The position numbers and the translations under genes are program-made. Shown here in pieces: positions 33,691-46,231 of a DNA stretch of 64,000 nucleotides. Each line of letters begins with the position of its first letter. Within the stretch, counting starts at the first letter, position 1. The stretch is from positions 19,858,501 through 19,922,500 of the forward strand of contig NC_079879.1 in assembly GCF_029227915.1 (NCBI RefSeq). The letters are read 5' to 3'. Under the pieces are notes generated by a model. The model ran no database searches and was not told where the DNA came from. It worked only from the letters and a program-made list of their open reading frames with translations. This DNA comes from Hydractinia symbiolongicarpus (lineage: Eukaryota > Cnidaria > Hydrozoa > Anthoathecata > Hydractiniidae).

Positions 33691-35775
33691 GCCCACCTGG
33701 AAATATTATACAGGGTATATCCCTCGATATTGTGAGGCTAGCCATGTAAAATATATGCACATCTATCTATCTCATCGCATGTGCACACCCCCACAAGCAC
33801 AGATTTTTTTAGGCGTGCGATTAATCGCACATGCAAATTTTTGTTTTCTTTATGTCTGCAATAGTTTTCTGAAATTCTAAAATTAAGAAAAAAGCGAAAT
33901 AGGGAAATCAGAGAATGATTTAAGAAGGCTTTGCACCCCTTATCGTTAACTTAAATCTTATTCATGTCCGTAGAAAACCGCGTAGTTAAAATGCATATTT
34001 TTAAAAATTTGCAATTCTTTTATTTTAATTCTAACGAAGTTAAAATAGAAAGAAATTAACAACAAGAAAGAGAGAGATGCCATTAATAATAATTGATCTA
34101 AATTTATTTTTACATCTTTTATAGTAAAGTTTTCTTGGCACAAAAAGAAGTAAAATAATGAATTATTACAGATTGTCTGTAACAAAGATGTACGCAAGAA
34201 GTTATAATTTTAGTATCCATTTTAATCTTAGCAATCATAGTGTGCATAATAAAATAAGTGGCAATAATGGGGAGGACAAAGTTTCATGTGTTTTATTAAT
34301 TGTATTTTTTTAATTTTTTTTTGTGATAAAAAAGTAACATGACTTACTTGCTTGTCGATTTTTATGAAAAAAGAAAGAAACACCAGCTATCAGAATTAGT
34401 TAAACATATCTGTTATATATTTCTTGTTCATTAGTTATGTTACTCTGTTATTTCAATACAATCCTTTAGTTTTCTTCTGATTTAAAAAAAATTGGTTGCC
34501 CAAGGAATCAAATTAAATTATATGTTTTTACCTTTATTGACAAAAATTAATTTATTAAAAATCTTAAAAAAATTTACCCTGCATGGTACCATTTTATAAT
34601 AATTATTACAATGTTTTCCCATAAATTTTTAATCAAATTATGACTAATTATTAGATTATAAATCTTGAGTCCAAAAAGTAATACGCTCATAATATTGCCC
34701 TTGTTACTTTGTTATCACATATATATAATAGTGTTTACCTCTCTTGTCTGATGCTATTTTTAGCTTCGAATAGGATCAAAGCAAGCAGTTTTGAATGTTA
34801 AAGTACTACAAATCATCTTAAAACAACAAAAGAGATATTTAAGTAACAAAGTTACTGTTTTGTCAATTTTGGAAGAAAAAAATTTTGGAAGAAAAAAAAT
34901 AGTGCATCAGATTTGTTACATGATTATCATTTTTTTATACAAAGTTTCTTGGAAATCAAGGAAATAATTTTTAAATTATAGCTGAAAGATCAAATTTGGC
35001 ATTTTTAGAATGTTCACATCCCTGCCTATGTTTTTTGAAAATGACCTTTTGCTATCACAAAATCACTTTCAGTACTTTATTGTGTATAATCATTTGAAGT
35101 TTTACTTTCAAGTCTAACAAATTAAATGAAGCGCCTGTTGTCTTTCAAAATGTTAAATAACACAGGGAAAACTTCATAATAAAGTTGAATGCATGTACAG
35201 ATATACTTATTTTTTCCAAGTGATAACTCGTGTTAAAACTCTAAAACTACCAGTGACATTATAAGACATTATTTCAAAATATGATAGATAAAAGAACAGG
35301 CACAGTTTAGCATTCCCTGGCTTCGATTATTCAGAATGCGTTTGCTTACATTCTTTCGAAATAAGCTCTTACGCGCAGAGAAAAAAAGTTTGCATACAAA
35401 AAACATTTTTAAAAAGAACCTTTTGTCCTGAGTGATCAGAGTGTTTGACAACATTTTAAAGCATGCAGAAAGTTTGACTACCACCTACACAGGGCATTTT
35501 TATTAATATTAACACATCAAAGGCTGGGTTTATTCTTGGCTAGTTTTTCTTCCTCTTTTGACACACCACGTTCTAATTAATTTTATGAACAATTTGATTT
35601 GAATTTTATCCCGCCCTCCTCAAATACAAAATTAACAAACATGCAAGTGATGCAACTGAATGGAAACGCAGCTTATTATTTTTTTATTCATATCTGGATC
35701 AAACGGACCGCTGTTTCTTGTTAGTATTTATATATTATGTTTTGTTTTTAAGGTAAGAAAAAAGTTCAAGGAATT

Positions 35776-38700
35776 ATGGCTCAATCTAAGGGTGGATTTT
35801 ACAAAAATTCTGAAGTTAAAGGAAAGATTTCTGATAGTCTTGATACTGCAGTTTTTGACGCCGGAAAATTATCACAAGCAATAACAAAGAGTTCAAGGAC
35901 AAGAGAGGTTTGTTGTTTTATGTAGGTAACAGTGAAGTCTTCAATACCCATATTCTGCAGTGAAACTACTTTTTTAAATTTTTGTTTATAATTTTTGGAG
36001 ACCAACTATGAATAACAAGTTGGACTTACACTTCTTCTCTTTGAGCATTATTTTTATCTAGATTTTGTGCTGTCATGAGAGTATCAAAGATCTTTTACTC
36101 TGTACAGTACTAAGATGGGTATATATATATATAAACTGGCACATATTTAACAAACAACGGCTATTTTAAGGGGCTACAAAAGACTGTTGATTATTTCACT
36201 TTTTTGTAAAAGAACAGCAATTGTGAGGATCTTTTCTTCTTTGTAGAGAACATCTTCAGAGCATCTCCTCGATAACAATAAGTCTTATTTTATTTTAGTT
36301 AAGTTTACTACATTTTAATGACTTTTTGTGTGTTAAATCAACGGCTCCTTTATCAAAAGACATTTTTTTATCACAAGGTTGAAGAAACTTTTCTCTTTTT
36401 ATTTAGATTCTCCACCAATCCACAAAGACATATGTATCACTTGATAATACAATCTTAAACACAGAACAGGTGCATAGTGGATTTACTTCTTGGCATTTCT
36501 GTAAAGATATATTACATAAACCTTCTCTTAAATAGATTCTGGTTATAAGGTTATCGAATTTCCTTTTTCTTACTGTGTCTGAAATTCGTATGCAAATTTG
36601 AACAGGGTGGTTACAAGTTGTGGAAATTCAAGAGGTCGTAGAAAATAATTTTTTACATCATGTGTCTTTTTAAATATTTATGACTTAAGGCTTCATAATG
36701 AAGTATTTGTTTATGATTTTTTGCAACCTTTTTCTTACAAACAAATATTTTATACCATACCAGTGGTGTTACATATAGGTGACAACATCAATAATACTCG
36801 CAAATTTCAAGACTTAAATTTTGTAATATAATATGTTTTGAAAATCATGTGAAAAACAATTTCTTTTTTAAAGTTTCTCCACGCATTGCTCATTTTCATT
36901 TAACTGCATTTTGTATACCGTAATTCTCAATCTAAAGTGTTTTTGTTTGGACAAAATCTCTAATTTTGTCATGGAAACAACCATTTTTAGCAAATAGTTC
37001 ATGTTTCGTTGTATCGACTCAGCTACCTCCCATATACTGAGAGTGATAAATTTTTTAGAGCATAAATACGATGGAGAAAACACTGGAAAGACTAAGATCA
37101 CAGTAAGTGTTTATTTATTTATTTATGTTATAATCACAACTAGAAACTTCATAGTGACTTCATAGTGAGTTCAAAATGAATTTCATCCACTGATTCCATC
37201 TTGCTCTAATTTTATGAAACAGCCTGCTTCACTAAATTTTATTATAAAATCATCTTACCCCCTGAAATAACCCCTGGGATATCCATAGCAACTCAAGATA
37301 TCCCATTTATCATCCATTTTCATAAACCACTGTGGTATAGGGTTAAAAAAATTCATATAAGCATTTATGTGTTAAACTTGACCCAAACTAAAAATCTTCA
37401 CGAAACCTTTATTATAAGCGTGTTTATCTGATTTTTTGTGGTTTTTTAATTTTGTCAATCATTCTGCTACTGAGTTGAAGACATTTTAATTTTTTATGTC
37501 ATTGCTTTTTGTCTTTAGTCTTTTTTTAGACTTTTTTTTTATTGCTCGATAAAAATAATTTTAGTGTGTGCGTCAAAACCTTTGCTGTCTCATTATATTA
37601 TTAAATAACGTCACATTAAAACCTTTCATTTCTTAGTAATCGAGACAACGAAATGAGGAGCAACAAAATGACTATATTAAGTGGATAAATTTTGGCGAAT
37701 ATTTAATTTGGCGAATGACCAAAATGGAATATTTGGCGGGGATTTAATTTGGCGAATGATCAATTTTATAAAATTTGGCAAGGATTTACTTTGCCGAATA
37801 CAAAAAACTGTTTATTCTGGCGGTGATTTATTTTGGCGAATGACACAAAGAAATGGATTTTTATGTCTTGAAATGTTTTATAAAAAATAAGAATAAACGC
37901 ATATATAAACACAAGATTTACCTATAACAATCCACTTGATAGTTGTATTATAAAACTTTTTGAGGAAAAAAAAATTTTTTCTTTCTAATTAAAAAAACGT
38001 ATTTTTTTTAAAATTTGGCGAGTATTTAATTTGGCGAATAGTAAGTTATCAAAATTTTGGCGGGTATATAATTTGGCGAATTTCGCCTAAATTCGCCGAA
38101 TTTAATCCTCGCCAAAATTTATCCACTTAAGGTATGTTTTGTCAGAGGTATTCGGCTGTCCGAATTTTTGTTGGGAAGTTATTTATAACACACGGTATAA
38201 TGGTCCAAATAATTGCCGGATCTGGGAGCAATATCCTAATTAAGCAGGACATTGGATAAAATCGCTGCATAATGTTAAATAGGGTGTCTATTTTTGAAAA
38301 ATACTGCGCTTGTTTTTCAAAATATACCAAATGAGAGAGGAGACGATAGTTACAAAGTGTGAGAGAATTTTTTTTAATCCAGAATCTATAAATTCTCTTT
38401 GTAGAGTTTTACTCAGTCTAACTAATTTAGTATATACCTTGTTCACATCTGCTAAAAACTTACACTACTGCTTACATGGACAAAATTCTTGACGTGTGTC
38501 AAAAACGTTAATCTTAACTCCGGCACAATGTTAATTGTATTACATTCCCAGCGGGTCATGCTTGTGACACAAAAGAATGCTGCAACACAACGATGGAGAA
38601 TAAAACAACCTCATTATAATTGCATGCAGTCATGCTAGTGTGAGATTAAACTTGCATGATTTGGCACACATGCTGAAAAAGCTTATTTTGATCAACAAGC

Positions 38701-40725
38701 AACTAAGCAACCTAAGAGAGGTTGAGATTAACCTAAGCAAAAGTTTGAAAATGTATTGTGAAAATGTATTCCTGACCTTCGCCAAACTTTTCCATATAGG
38801 TGTCTTAAAATTTGAATCATGTGTTTGGCGTGTATGTAAAACCATATTTGTTTTTTATAAAATTTTGACGTTCATAATGACAGGATTGTTACGTCTCTTG
38901 AAAATCCTCAAATCTCCTCAATTTTCAAATTTCTCAGCAAACGCCTTTAAATCACCTCTAAAGTAGATTTTTAACAACTTTCTTCTAAAATCTTCTCATT
39001 GTTTTTTTTTTTTCAAAATGCATATTAACCCTACTTCTTATCATTATTTGTTCTTCCCTAGTGACTTTTAGAATTTCTTTAAATATTCTCAATTTAATTG
39101 AAAAAATATAAAAATCTTAATTTAACATACGCTTTAGGGTATTGGAAACTACCCTGAAGTGAATGTTGATTCTTGATGTTTTTTGAATTGCAGGCTTTCC
39201 TCATTTTGTTTCAGCTTAATGTTGTTGACAACATTTTGTTTGTAGCAAACGATAGCTCAGTATAAAGAGAAAGATTAAAATCTACCGCAAACCTTTGTGT
39301 GATATTTTTGTTGTTTTTCTTTTGTAGGAACTACCTGCTGCAAATCAGGTATGCTAAAAAACAGCTAGAAAGCATGGTTCTGACTTCATGAGCAAAATAT
39401 GCTGCCAATTTATTATTTTGAAAAGTTTTAAATGCAAACACTTTTCTATTTTATTTTATTGTTTTAAATATATATAACATCTTCAAAGCGTTACATTTTA
39501 AAAACATTTGTTTTCACAGGTTCGTTAAATGCTAATGTGTATGGCAAATATCTAACCTATACTGCAAGAGTAGACTATGGGCTATAAAATTTTGAACACC
39601 TGATTTTAATAGCTTATCTGATGACTCCTAAGCTACGTTCAACATTCCTAAATTTTGGCTTAATAATTTTTTTTAATATTTTGCTTAATAATTGTTTAAA
39701 AATTTTGGACATAATAATTTTTCACAAATTTCGGCCTAATAATTGTTTAAAAATTTTGGCCAAATATTTTTTCAAAAATTTTTGATTTCAATTTTTTAAA
39801 TATTCTGGCCTAATAATTATTTAAAAATTTTGAAATGATAATTTTTCAAAAGTTTTGGCCCAAAAGCTATTTTTAAACCCTTATCACTCTTTTAATCTTA
39901 TAATATGATTTCTATTAACGTTTAATGACACATGACAAAATTTAGTTTCTTTTTGTTGGTAGTCCAGACATACAAAATTCTTTAAATATTTTTTTGGCGA
40001 GAAAACAAGACTGTGATCAGTTGGTTGTTACCCTTGCGAAGATACTTATCCACTAGGCGGAATGCTACTTTTTAAGGACGGAAATTTCCGCCAACCAATC
40101 TAAATGCTTAAAAGTAATTTGCTTGGAATATTTCGTTATTTTTCACGTACCACCTCGTTTGGAGAATTCTCTTCTATTTATGATCTTCAGGTTTCCAAGT
40201 GTGGTCTTGTGGTGTGGTGTCATTTTCTTCTTCTTTATGTTTGGGGAAGAATGCTTTAAATGTTCATAAAAAAATAGAGTGGAGTCGCCTTTATACTGAG
40301 CGTTATTACTTTTTTTTCCAATTGCTAGTTCGTTTTTTTATAAAAAAGGTTATTTTGAGCTTTTGTTTTTTACTGGATTGACGATAGGGTCGAATCCTTA
40401 TAATATTACTCGTATCCATTTTCGCAGTTATTCACTCTGACAAGGCAATCAAAGCAATTTCAGCCTGAAAATTTTAACGCGAATAAAATGCAAATAAATT
40501 AACAGTAACTCTACTTTTGTCACTGACCTATGCAAAGTTTTTATTAAGTATTTCATTTATGTAAATTTATGTAATGATATATGATATCTGTATGGATGGC
40601 TAGCCAGCTCAACTTACGTTTTTTGTTATCTCATTTTAACTGCTCCTGCCAATATTTATTTTAGCATGAAAAATATTGATACAATGAGAACGAACATTGA
40701 TGCAATCCTAGCTGACGAAACTTAA
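35776..40725 (+). CDS. BORCS7-like subunit of the BORC complex, middle exons uncertain
   Basis: Exon 1 (35776-35907, MAQSKGGFYKNSEVKGKISD...) and exon 2 (36407-36469, ILHQSTKTYVSLDNTILNTE...) join in phase. The pattern SRTREILHQ...NTILNTEQ aligns by eye with SRSSELLGQ...DAILHSED of BORCS7, a small helical subunit of BORC, which controls lysosome positioning. A last exon is likely at 40665-40725 (MKNIDTMRTNIDAILADET, stop). Candidates between are 36998-37102 and a 21-nt microexon (GAACTACCTGCTGCAAATCAG) ending at about 39347. Both have usable borders, but they do not phase into the last exon. The middle of the transcript is therefore unresolved. The large gap contains a 454-bp MITE. Confidence 0.5.
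37677..38130. mobile_element. MITE bounded by TTAA with GGCGAAT repeats
   Basis: Ends TTAAGTGGATAAATTTTGGC and GCCAAAATTTATCCACTTAA are exact inverse complements over at least 20 bp, giving a 454-bp element. TTAA at both tips may be the target duplication, as in piggyBac- or Kolobok-type insertions. The inside is built of repeated TTTAATTTGGCGAAT words in both orientations. Noncoding. Confidence 0.85.
39640..39860. repeat. Degenerate array of TAATAATTTTTCAAAAATTT units
   Basis: Seven or so diverged copies of a roughly 31-bp unit of the form TTTTGGCCTAATAATTGTT plus AAAAAT, in the putative BORCS7-like intron. Confidence 0.7.
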
Positions 40726-43103
40726 ATCAAATTTCAACTCAAAGCGAGTACACTGTATCCGAACGTTGTCGGAAACAATACTGTTACAAAGAATCTCGTG
40801 GAAGTCAAATATCATGCCAAGAGTTCAGTCTTGTGATAAAAGTATGGATGCAGCAGACACTCACTGGAATTAAGTTATACCACCCACGTAGAAATTTAGG
40901 GAATATACTTTTTTTCTTGATTCATATACGCTTTTTATGAGAACCAGGAAATCTTTCTTCATCCTCTGTTTTTTGTTTTCAATTCGGCAATCTTTTTGCG
41001 GTGATTTCCAAGCGTTCTTTAAAAAAAATGTGAATCAACCTCATCACCAGTCTTCGTTATCACTGTAATCAGAACAACGAGACCCGATCTGAAAAAAAAT
41101 GGACGAGTTGGAGACGATATTCGTTTGAATAGATTGGACCTAAGCGAGTAGTCAGTATTAAGAAAAAACAAATATCTAGTTTTCCGGTCGAAAATAATAC
41201 ATGATGTTGGGTAGCGCTACTAAAAACACGATTTTAGAAATACCACGCCTCTTTTGCAAAAGCACTTTTTTAACCTTAAGATACAGATGGAATTACGTCA
41301 CCCAGCTCACAGTAATTATAACAAACCGTCCCAATATAAAAATAGATAACAGATGTTGGGACCGAAGTTGCTATGGGACTTAGATTTCTGCGAAGATTAA
41401 AATGGAGATTCCCTTACGCGCAAGCTCTTATTCTCTTACAGAAAATCTGTTAGTGTGGATTTTATAAGTTTGATTCATGACCGAACAACAAGCTTAGTAA
41501 TTTGACGTAACCATAAGTACATTTTTTGTCGGCAAAATCGCAGAAAGGCAAAAAATTTCGCATGAATTTTTTATTTCCATTTTCTGACTTTACTCTATAA
41601 TTCCAAATAATCGTACACCCAGGCACCTTATTTTTAATTTTTTCATACTTTTTTTAGTCCATTCCCTTCCCTAATTGGCATATGGTTCACGCTTTGTTGT
41701 GTGCGTCTTATTGGTGATAAACTATTTTAAGCCATTATATTAGTCGCGCCGTTCTGAACCGAAGTCTTGGTTCGACAACCTTGTCCCAGGACTCGCTAAG
41801 TCTTGCCGTCGAGATGGTCACAAAGAGGAAAGGGGACGTGGGGAATAAGTTATTAGTTTGTTGCACTGTTTTGTATTAGCCCAACCGAGCTGTACTGGTC
41901 ACACCAAAATGTCCACGACGGTAGCTAGGTTTACCAACATCATTTTTTTAAGAAAAAAAAAACAGATTTATAACATTCTTACTGCCTGTTTTTTTTACAA
42001 TTGATGGGAAATTCTTATCACCACCCTATTGCTCTATATTAAATTAAATTTAAGAAAATTTTAGCCGTGACGTCATTTTTATTTATTCTCTCGCGTTGCG
42101 ATGATAAAATTGCAACCTCTTCTCGGGGTGTCTATCTTCTTCTCCACACCACCCTGGCACCACAATAAATTTTATTACAGATATTACCTGCCACCAACAT
42201 TTCCAGAGAATTTTATCTTTTTGATATCGCATATTAAAAAGGCAAAAATTCCTGGGGACGAGGGTGGATACCTGTATTTTTATTCTTTGCGTAGGCCATG
42301 CACCAACGAAACCGAAAAATGTTCGGTTTCGTTCTCCAGTTCTAATTTTACCAACCTCGTTTTCAGGCTTATTGCCAAAATCATAATTAAGACTACCTTT
42401 CAACAGCTAGTTTGGATGTTTGCGTAAAGTAAATTTATTATAGTCATGTTAAGCTCGACCCCAGGGCCTCGTATTAAAAAACGTTGAAGCCCCTGGGATC
42501 GCGGTTATAGTTATGTGACCGCAAACTTGAAATCAAAGACTGCTTAAAAGTTACAAAATAAATAAATATTTAGCGTACGTAAATAAAGAAATAATCGTAG
42601 GGACCTTCGTACCTAGGCACTTTGTATCTTTTCTGGCACTGTGACTGCGAAAAATAAGTCACACTGGGAACGAGGTTTAGCATAAGGTAAAAAAAAGTAA
42701 AAATTTCGGCATGATAAATAGCATACAGTATGTAAGATTGAAAGCAAAAGAATTTGTTCCCAGGTCTTCTTTTAAGATAGGGAGACATGAGTTTTTTGTA
42801 ATGTTGTTTGAAGTAGTAAAAAAAGGGAAAATCGTTGGGTGAAATTTGCAACCATGATTAATAAATAACACGAAATAGCTGCATCTTTACGTAACTTAAG
42901 ATAAAACATCTACGATGAAGATCACATTTAACCTAATGTTAAAAAGCGTGTCGTGCTCCCACACACGATTTTTGTACGTGCAACTTTCCACGCTTCTTTG
43001 AACGTTCATATTTATAAAAACAGTGCGCAAGTTCATGACATTTTTACATTCGTATTTTCAACAAGCCAAAAATACAAAACAAGTTTCGCTTTAGCAATTT
43101 TTT
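40726..43103. other. Intergenic region with MITE debris
   Basis: 2.4 kb without a supported gene. Fragments of the CAACCTCGTCCCCAGG family occur near 41775 (CAACCTTGTCCCAGGACTCG), 42245-42270 (CCTGGGGACGAGGGTGG), 42340-42370, 42455-42500 (GCTCGACCCCAGGGCCTCG) and 42660. No coding region is recognised. Confidence 0.45.
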
Positions 43104-44006
43104 ATGTTTTGTGATATTAAAAATATGTCTGATAATTGCATTCAGTATGCTAGTGTTATCAGAAAAGCAAGAACGGAGAAAATTTATCGCAAATTTTCTC
43201 CTTCTAACTGTACTGTAAACAAAAACGAATTACATGGAGACAGCGGACTGCTTTTGGGTTACGTTTTAAAATCCTTGAATAATGTTGGAATTTGTATAAT
43301 CGACAATTTTCTTACGACGGAGCTAGCAAAAGAAGTGCAACACGAAGCCGAAGAACTATATGCAATACCAGAAAAGTTCAGAAATGCTGAAGAAATTGTA
43401 GAAACAAAATACCGAAGCGATAAGGTATGTTGGGTAGTAAGTTCTGACGACTCAAACAAAAAAATAAACTCACTAAGAAGAGCTTTTGATGAATTAATTG
43501 AATCTGTAGCAAAGCTAATAAACCAAACCAATAATGTGAGAATATCACATCGTTCACAAACCCAAATTTCATGCTTTCCTCCGCACAGCTTTGGTTATAA
43601 AGTTCACACGGATAATCCAAATAATAACGGACGTTTGTTGACAGTTTGCTATTACTCTAATGAATGTTACAATAACTTAACACACGGTGGTTTTAGTAGG
43701 TTTTATGTGCCTGCGAAAGCTAACTTTGTGGACATAGAACCAATTTTTAACAGAGCAATTATATACTGGTCAGACAAGAGAATATTAAAGCAAGTTCTGC
43801 CATGCAGGAGAGAAGTATTTTCTTTTACTACGTGGTATTTTGGTGCAATTCATGACACTAATTCAGTAAAAAGAAGCGAAAGTTCTAATGATTGTATAGT
43901 GAAAAAAAGACAACTGAACGTACAAGAACGTACACGTCAAGAATACAAAAAACATCCAAAAGTATCACGAGGAAACGTTTCAGTTTTTTCGCAAGCTCGC
44001 ACGTAA
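43104..44006 (+). CDS. EGLN/PHD-like 2-oxoglutarate oxygenase relative lacking catalytic residues
   Basis: Intronless 300-residue frame; starts at 43104 or the in-frame ATG shortly after. The double-stranded beta-helix of HIF prolyl hydroxylases is clear: GYKVHTDNPNNNGR (H168, D170), LLTVCYYSNE, THGGFSRFYVP, VDIEPIFNRAIIYWSDKR, FSFTTWYFG. EGLN proteins use H-x-D plus a distal His (in a WSDRRNPHEVQP context) and an Arg nine residues later to bind Fe(II) and 2-oxoglutarate. Here these positions read K229 and V238, and the 2-oxoglutarate-contacting Tyr of the CYP motif is F158. The fold is kept but canonical chemistry is unlikely. No MYND finger is present. An AATAAA lies at 44024-44029. It may be a sensor, scaffold or decaying retrocopy. 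Confidence 0.8.
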   Translation: MFCDIKNMSDNCIQYASVIRKARTEKIYRKFSPSNCTVNKNELHGDSGLLLGYVLKSLNNVGICIIDNFLTTELAKEVQHEAEELYAIPEKFRNAEEIVETKYRSDKVCWVVSSDDSNKKINSLRRAFDELIESVAKLINQTNNVRISHRSQTQISCFPPHSFGYKVHTDNPNNNGRLLTVCYYSNECYNNLTHGGFSRFYVPAKANFVDIEPIFNRAIIYWSDKRILKQVLPCRREVFSFTTWYFGAIHDTNSVKRSESSNDCIVKKRQLNVQERTRQEYKKHPKVSRGNVSVFSQART

Positions 44007-45660
44007 AGATATATTAATTTGTAAATAAAACTAGCTAATAAAATAAATTTGAATATAAAATGCATAATTGTTGTTTTCTTTGCCAGTCAATTTTCTTTTA
44101 TTTTGTTTTCCAGAGGTTTCCACGTGGATTGAGTTTACCGTTTGTTGTACTTTCTCAGTACTAGGGAAAATAAGAATTTCATTTTTACTAAGCTCCCATT
44201 TTCATTTATGTCTAAAGTTTTAGAAATTAATTAACGCGCCCAGTGCGTTAAATGGAATAGTTCGGTGTGTCGATGTTACTTGTTATTTTTCACCCCAAAG
44301 TGCCCGCATATTTAGTGGGTTAAAGCAAAAGTAAAACTTGAGTTTTAAAAAATCTGTGTGTCTCTTGACCAAAAAAATCGGATCCATAGTCTTGTTCATT
44401 GAAAAAATGACAACGATGCTCATAAGATGGCAGGAAGCAAAATAAAGGGAAATTGAGGACGAGGAAAAGGAAATCGGTGATATGTGTCCGTGATGGCTTT
44501 AGTGCGTAAACAAAAGATACAAGATGCTCTAGGCACGAGATTATATCCGACACTGAAATTGCTGTCCTTTTCTAAAAAAAGTCGAAAATAATATTTCAAA
44601 CGCGTTTCCCAAAAACATCCATTGGATTTAACTGCAGTATTATTAAGGTAAATAAGCTGTCCAAATGAAATAGAAGTTGTTATTGAAGTGATCGTAATTT
44701 GATCCTGTTTTTTATGTCGTCATCACACGTGCTCTATTTCAACTTAATCCCCAGTCCCCCTTGATTTCTTATGAGATTTGTTGGGTTGACAAGTTAGTCT
44801 TTTACGATTCAAATAAAAATTAGGATCAAATTTTTTTCTGCGGTCAGAGATTTTATCAAAACAAAAAGATAATTCGCAAAATATACGCTCAAATTTTTCA
44901 AACCCGGCATTAGCCGTGAACTTATCTATTTTTTCTCTGCCGCGTTAATATGGATTGGCCTAACTTACCTAAAAAATTCGTGTTTACCTCACGGATGAAT
45001 GAGGCATTTTTCTTTTCTATTACGAATTACATGGCAGGATTATATGACACAGTAGATTTGGCTTACTTGCACTTAGCGTCACATATTGACAAAGGTTACG
45101 TCATTACATAGACCTCCTAAATTCGTTGAACGTGCCCCAAACTGTAATTCACATTATTTGTTTATAAGTTTTTTAACTTTAACGTTTTTAAAGATTTCTT
45201 TTACAGCTTCGCATTGAGCTTTGCTGCGTTTTAAATTAAGTCGTACCTCAATCTCGTTCCCAGGGCTTTTGTCTCTCATTGCCGCTGCGTCTCTGGTGTC
45301 CAATATAAAAACAGGTCCTGGGTTCAAAGCTGGTCGTACCTTAGAACTAGTATTAGGTCTTCTCTAAATAAAAACGCCGCTTAGCCCATAGTGCATAATT
45401 AAAAAGTTGTTACAAATTGCCCTCCCATAATAAGGGGTTAAAATTAAAGTTTACAGTTAAAACCTACTTAACTAAATTTAGGACCATTAAAACGTTATGT
45501 ATTTTAAAATATTTCATACTAATAAAAAGTCATAATGCAAAAAGGTAGCTATTGAAAATTAATGTACTTATCAAAAAGCCTTACAGACGAGAATGACTCT
45601 GTGCCAAAAAAAAGTAAAGATGGTTTAAAAGAAACGGTGTCTGATGATGCAAAGAAATCT

Positions 45661-45739
45661 AAGCTCGACCCCAGCACCTTTTAGAACTATCAGAAAGCGC
45701 AGCGCCGTTGAGAAGCAAATAGTCCTGGGGACGAGGTTG
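45661..45739. mobile_element. 79-bp MITE with exact 10-bp target duplication
   Basis: Flanked by AAAGAAATCT at 45651-45660 and 45740-45749. Ends are AAGCTCGACCCCAG and CTGGGGACGAGGTTG, inverted. Core contains AAAGCGCAGCGCCGTTGAG. Confidence 0.85.
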
Positions 45740-45790
45740 AAAGAAATCTTAATAAAAATAAAATATAAAAAATGTTATTATATTAATAAT

Positions 45791-45882
45791 CAACCTCGAT
45801 CTCAAGGCCTGTAGCTATTTTAATACGAGTACGCGTTTCATCCTCATATCAACAAATAATACAAGCCTTGGTATTGAGGTTG
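45791..45882. mobile_element. 92-bp MITE of the CTCGTCCC family
   Basis: Ends CAACCTCGATCTCAAGGC and GCCTTGGTATTGAGGTTG form an imperfect inverted repeat. No target duplication is recognisable, so this is an older copy. Confidence 0.7.
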
Positions 45883-46120
45883 TAAAAAATTATTTTGCGC
45901 TGATGAAGTACAGAAGCGTGGTGAATAAAATATGATATAGTAGCAAAGGTTTAATTTTTATCAAAGTTCTATTGCATGAGCGCTGGCAACAAAGTGGTAA
46001 AGTTCAATAGCAATTACTTTTATCGTGCGGACGTGTCCATCGTCAGTCTAATGAGCTGCATATAATTGTGTCATTATCGAATGGATTGCAAAGTCATAAA
46101 TCAAACAAAATGAAAAGCTG

Positions 46121-46231
46121 CACACTCGTCCATAGGGATTTTTGCCTTTTTGGTGCGAGAGGACGGCGAAAAATACTTTTTGTCGTCGTCTCTCATATCA
46201 AAAAGGGCCAATATCCCTGTGGACGAGGGTG
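46121..46231. mobile_element. 111-bp MITE with exact 10-bp target duplication
   Basis: TGAAAAGCTG occurs at 46111-46120 and 46232-46241. Ends are CACACTCGTCCATAGGGAT and ATCCCTGTGGACGAGGGTG, inverted. The inside keeps TTTTTGCCTTTTTGGTGCGA facing TCATATCAAAAAGGGCC. Confidence 0.85.

Larger units (their letters stand above)
30194..35775. other. Repeat-dominated intergenic region
   Basis: 5.6 kb with no supported gene. It includes a degraded region with GCCCGAA/TTCGGGC words (30960-31830), scattered CTATACAGAGT motifs (31860-33060), a minisatellite (32280-32510), a short tandem GCCCATCTTTTGACA repeat (33110-33170), a SINE-like sequence (33440-33690), and plain AT-rich DNA up to the BORCS7-like gene. 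Confidence 0.45.
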
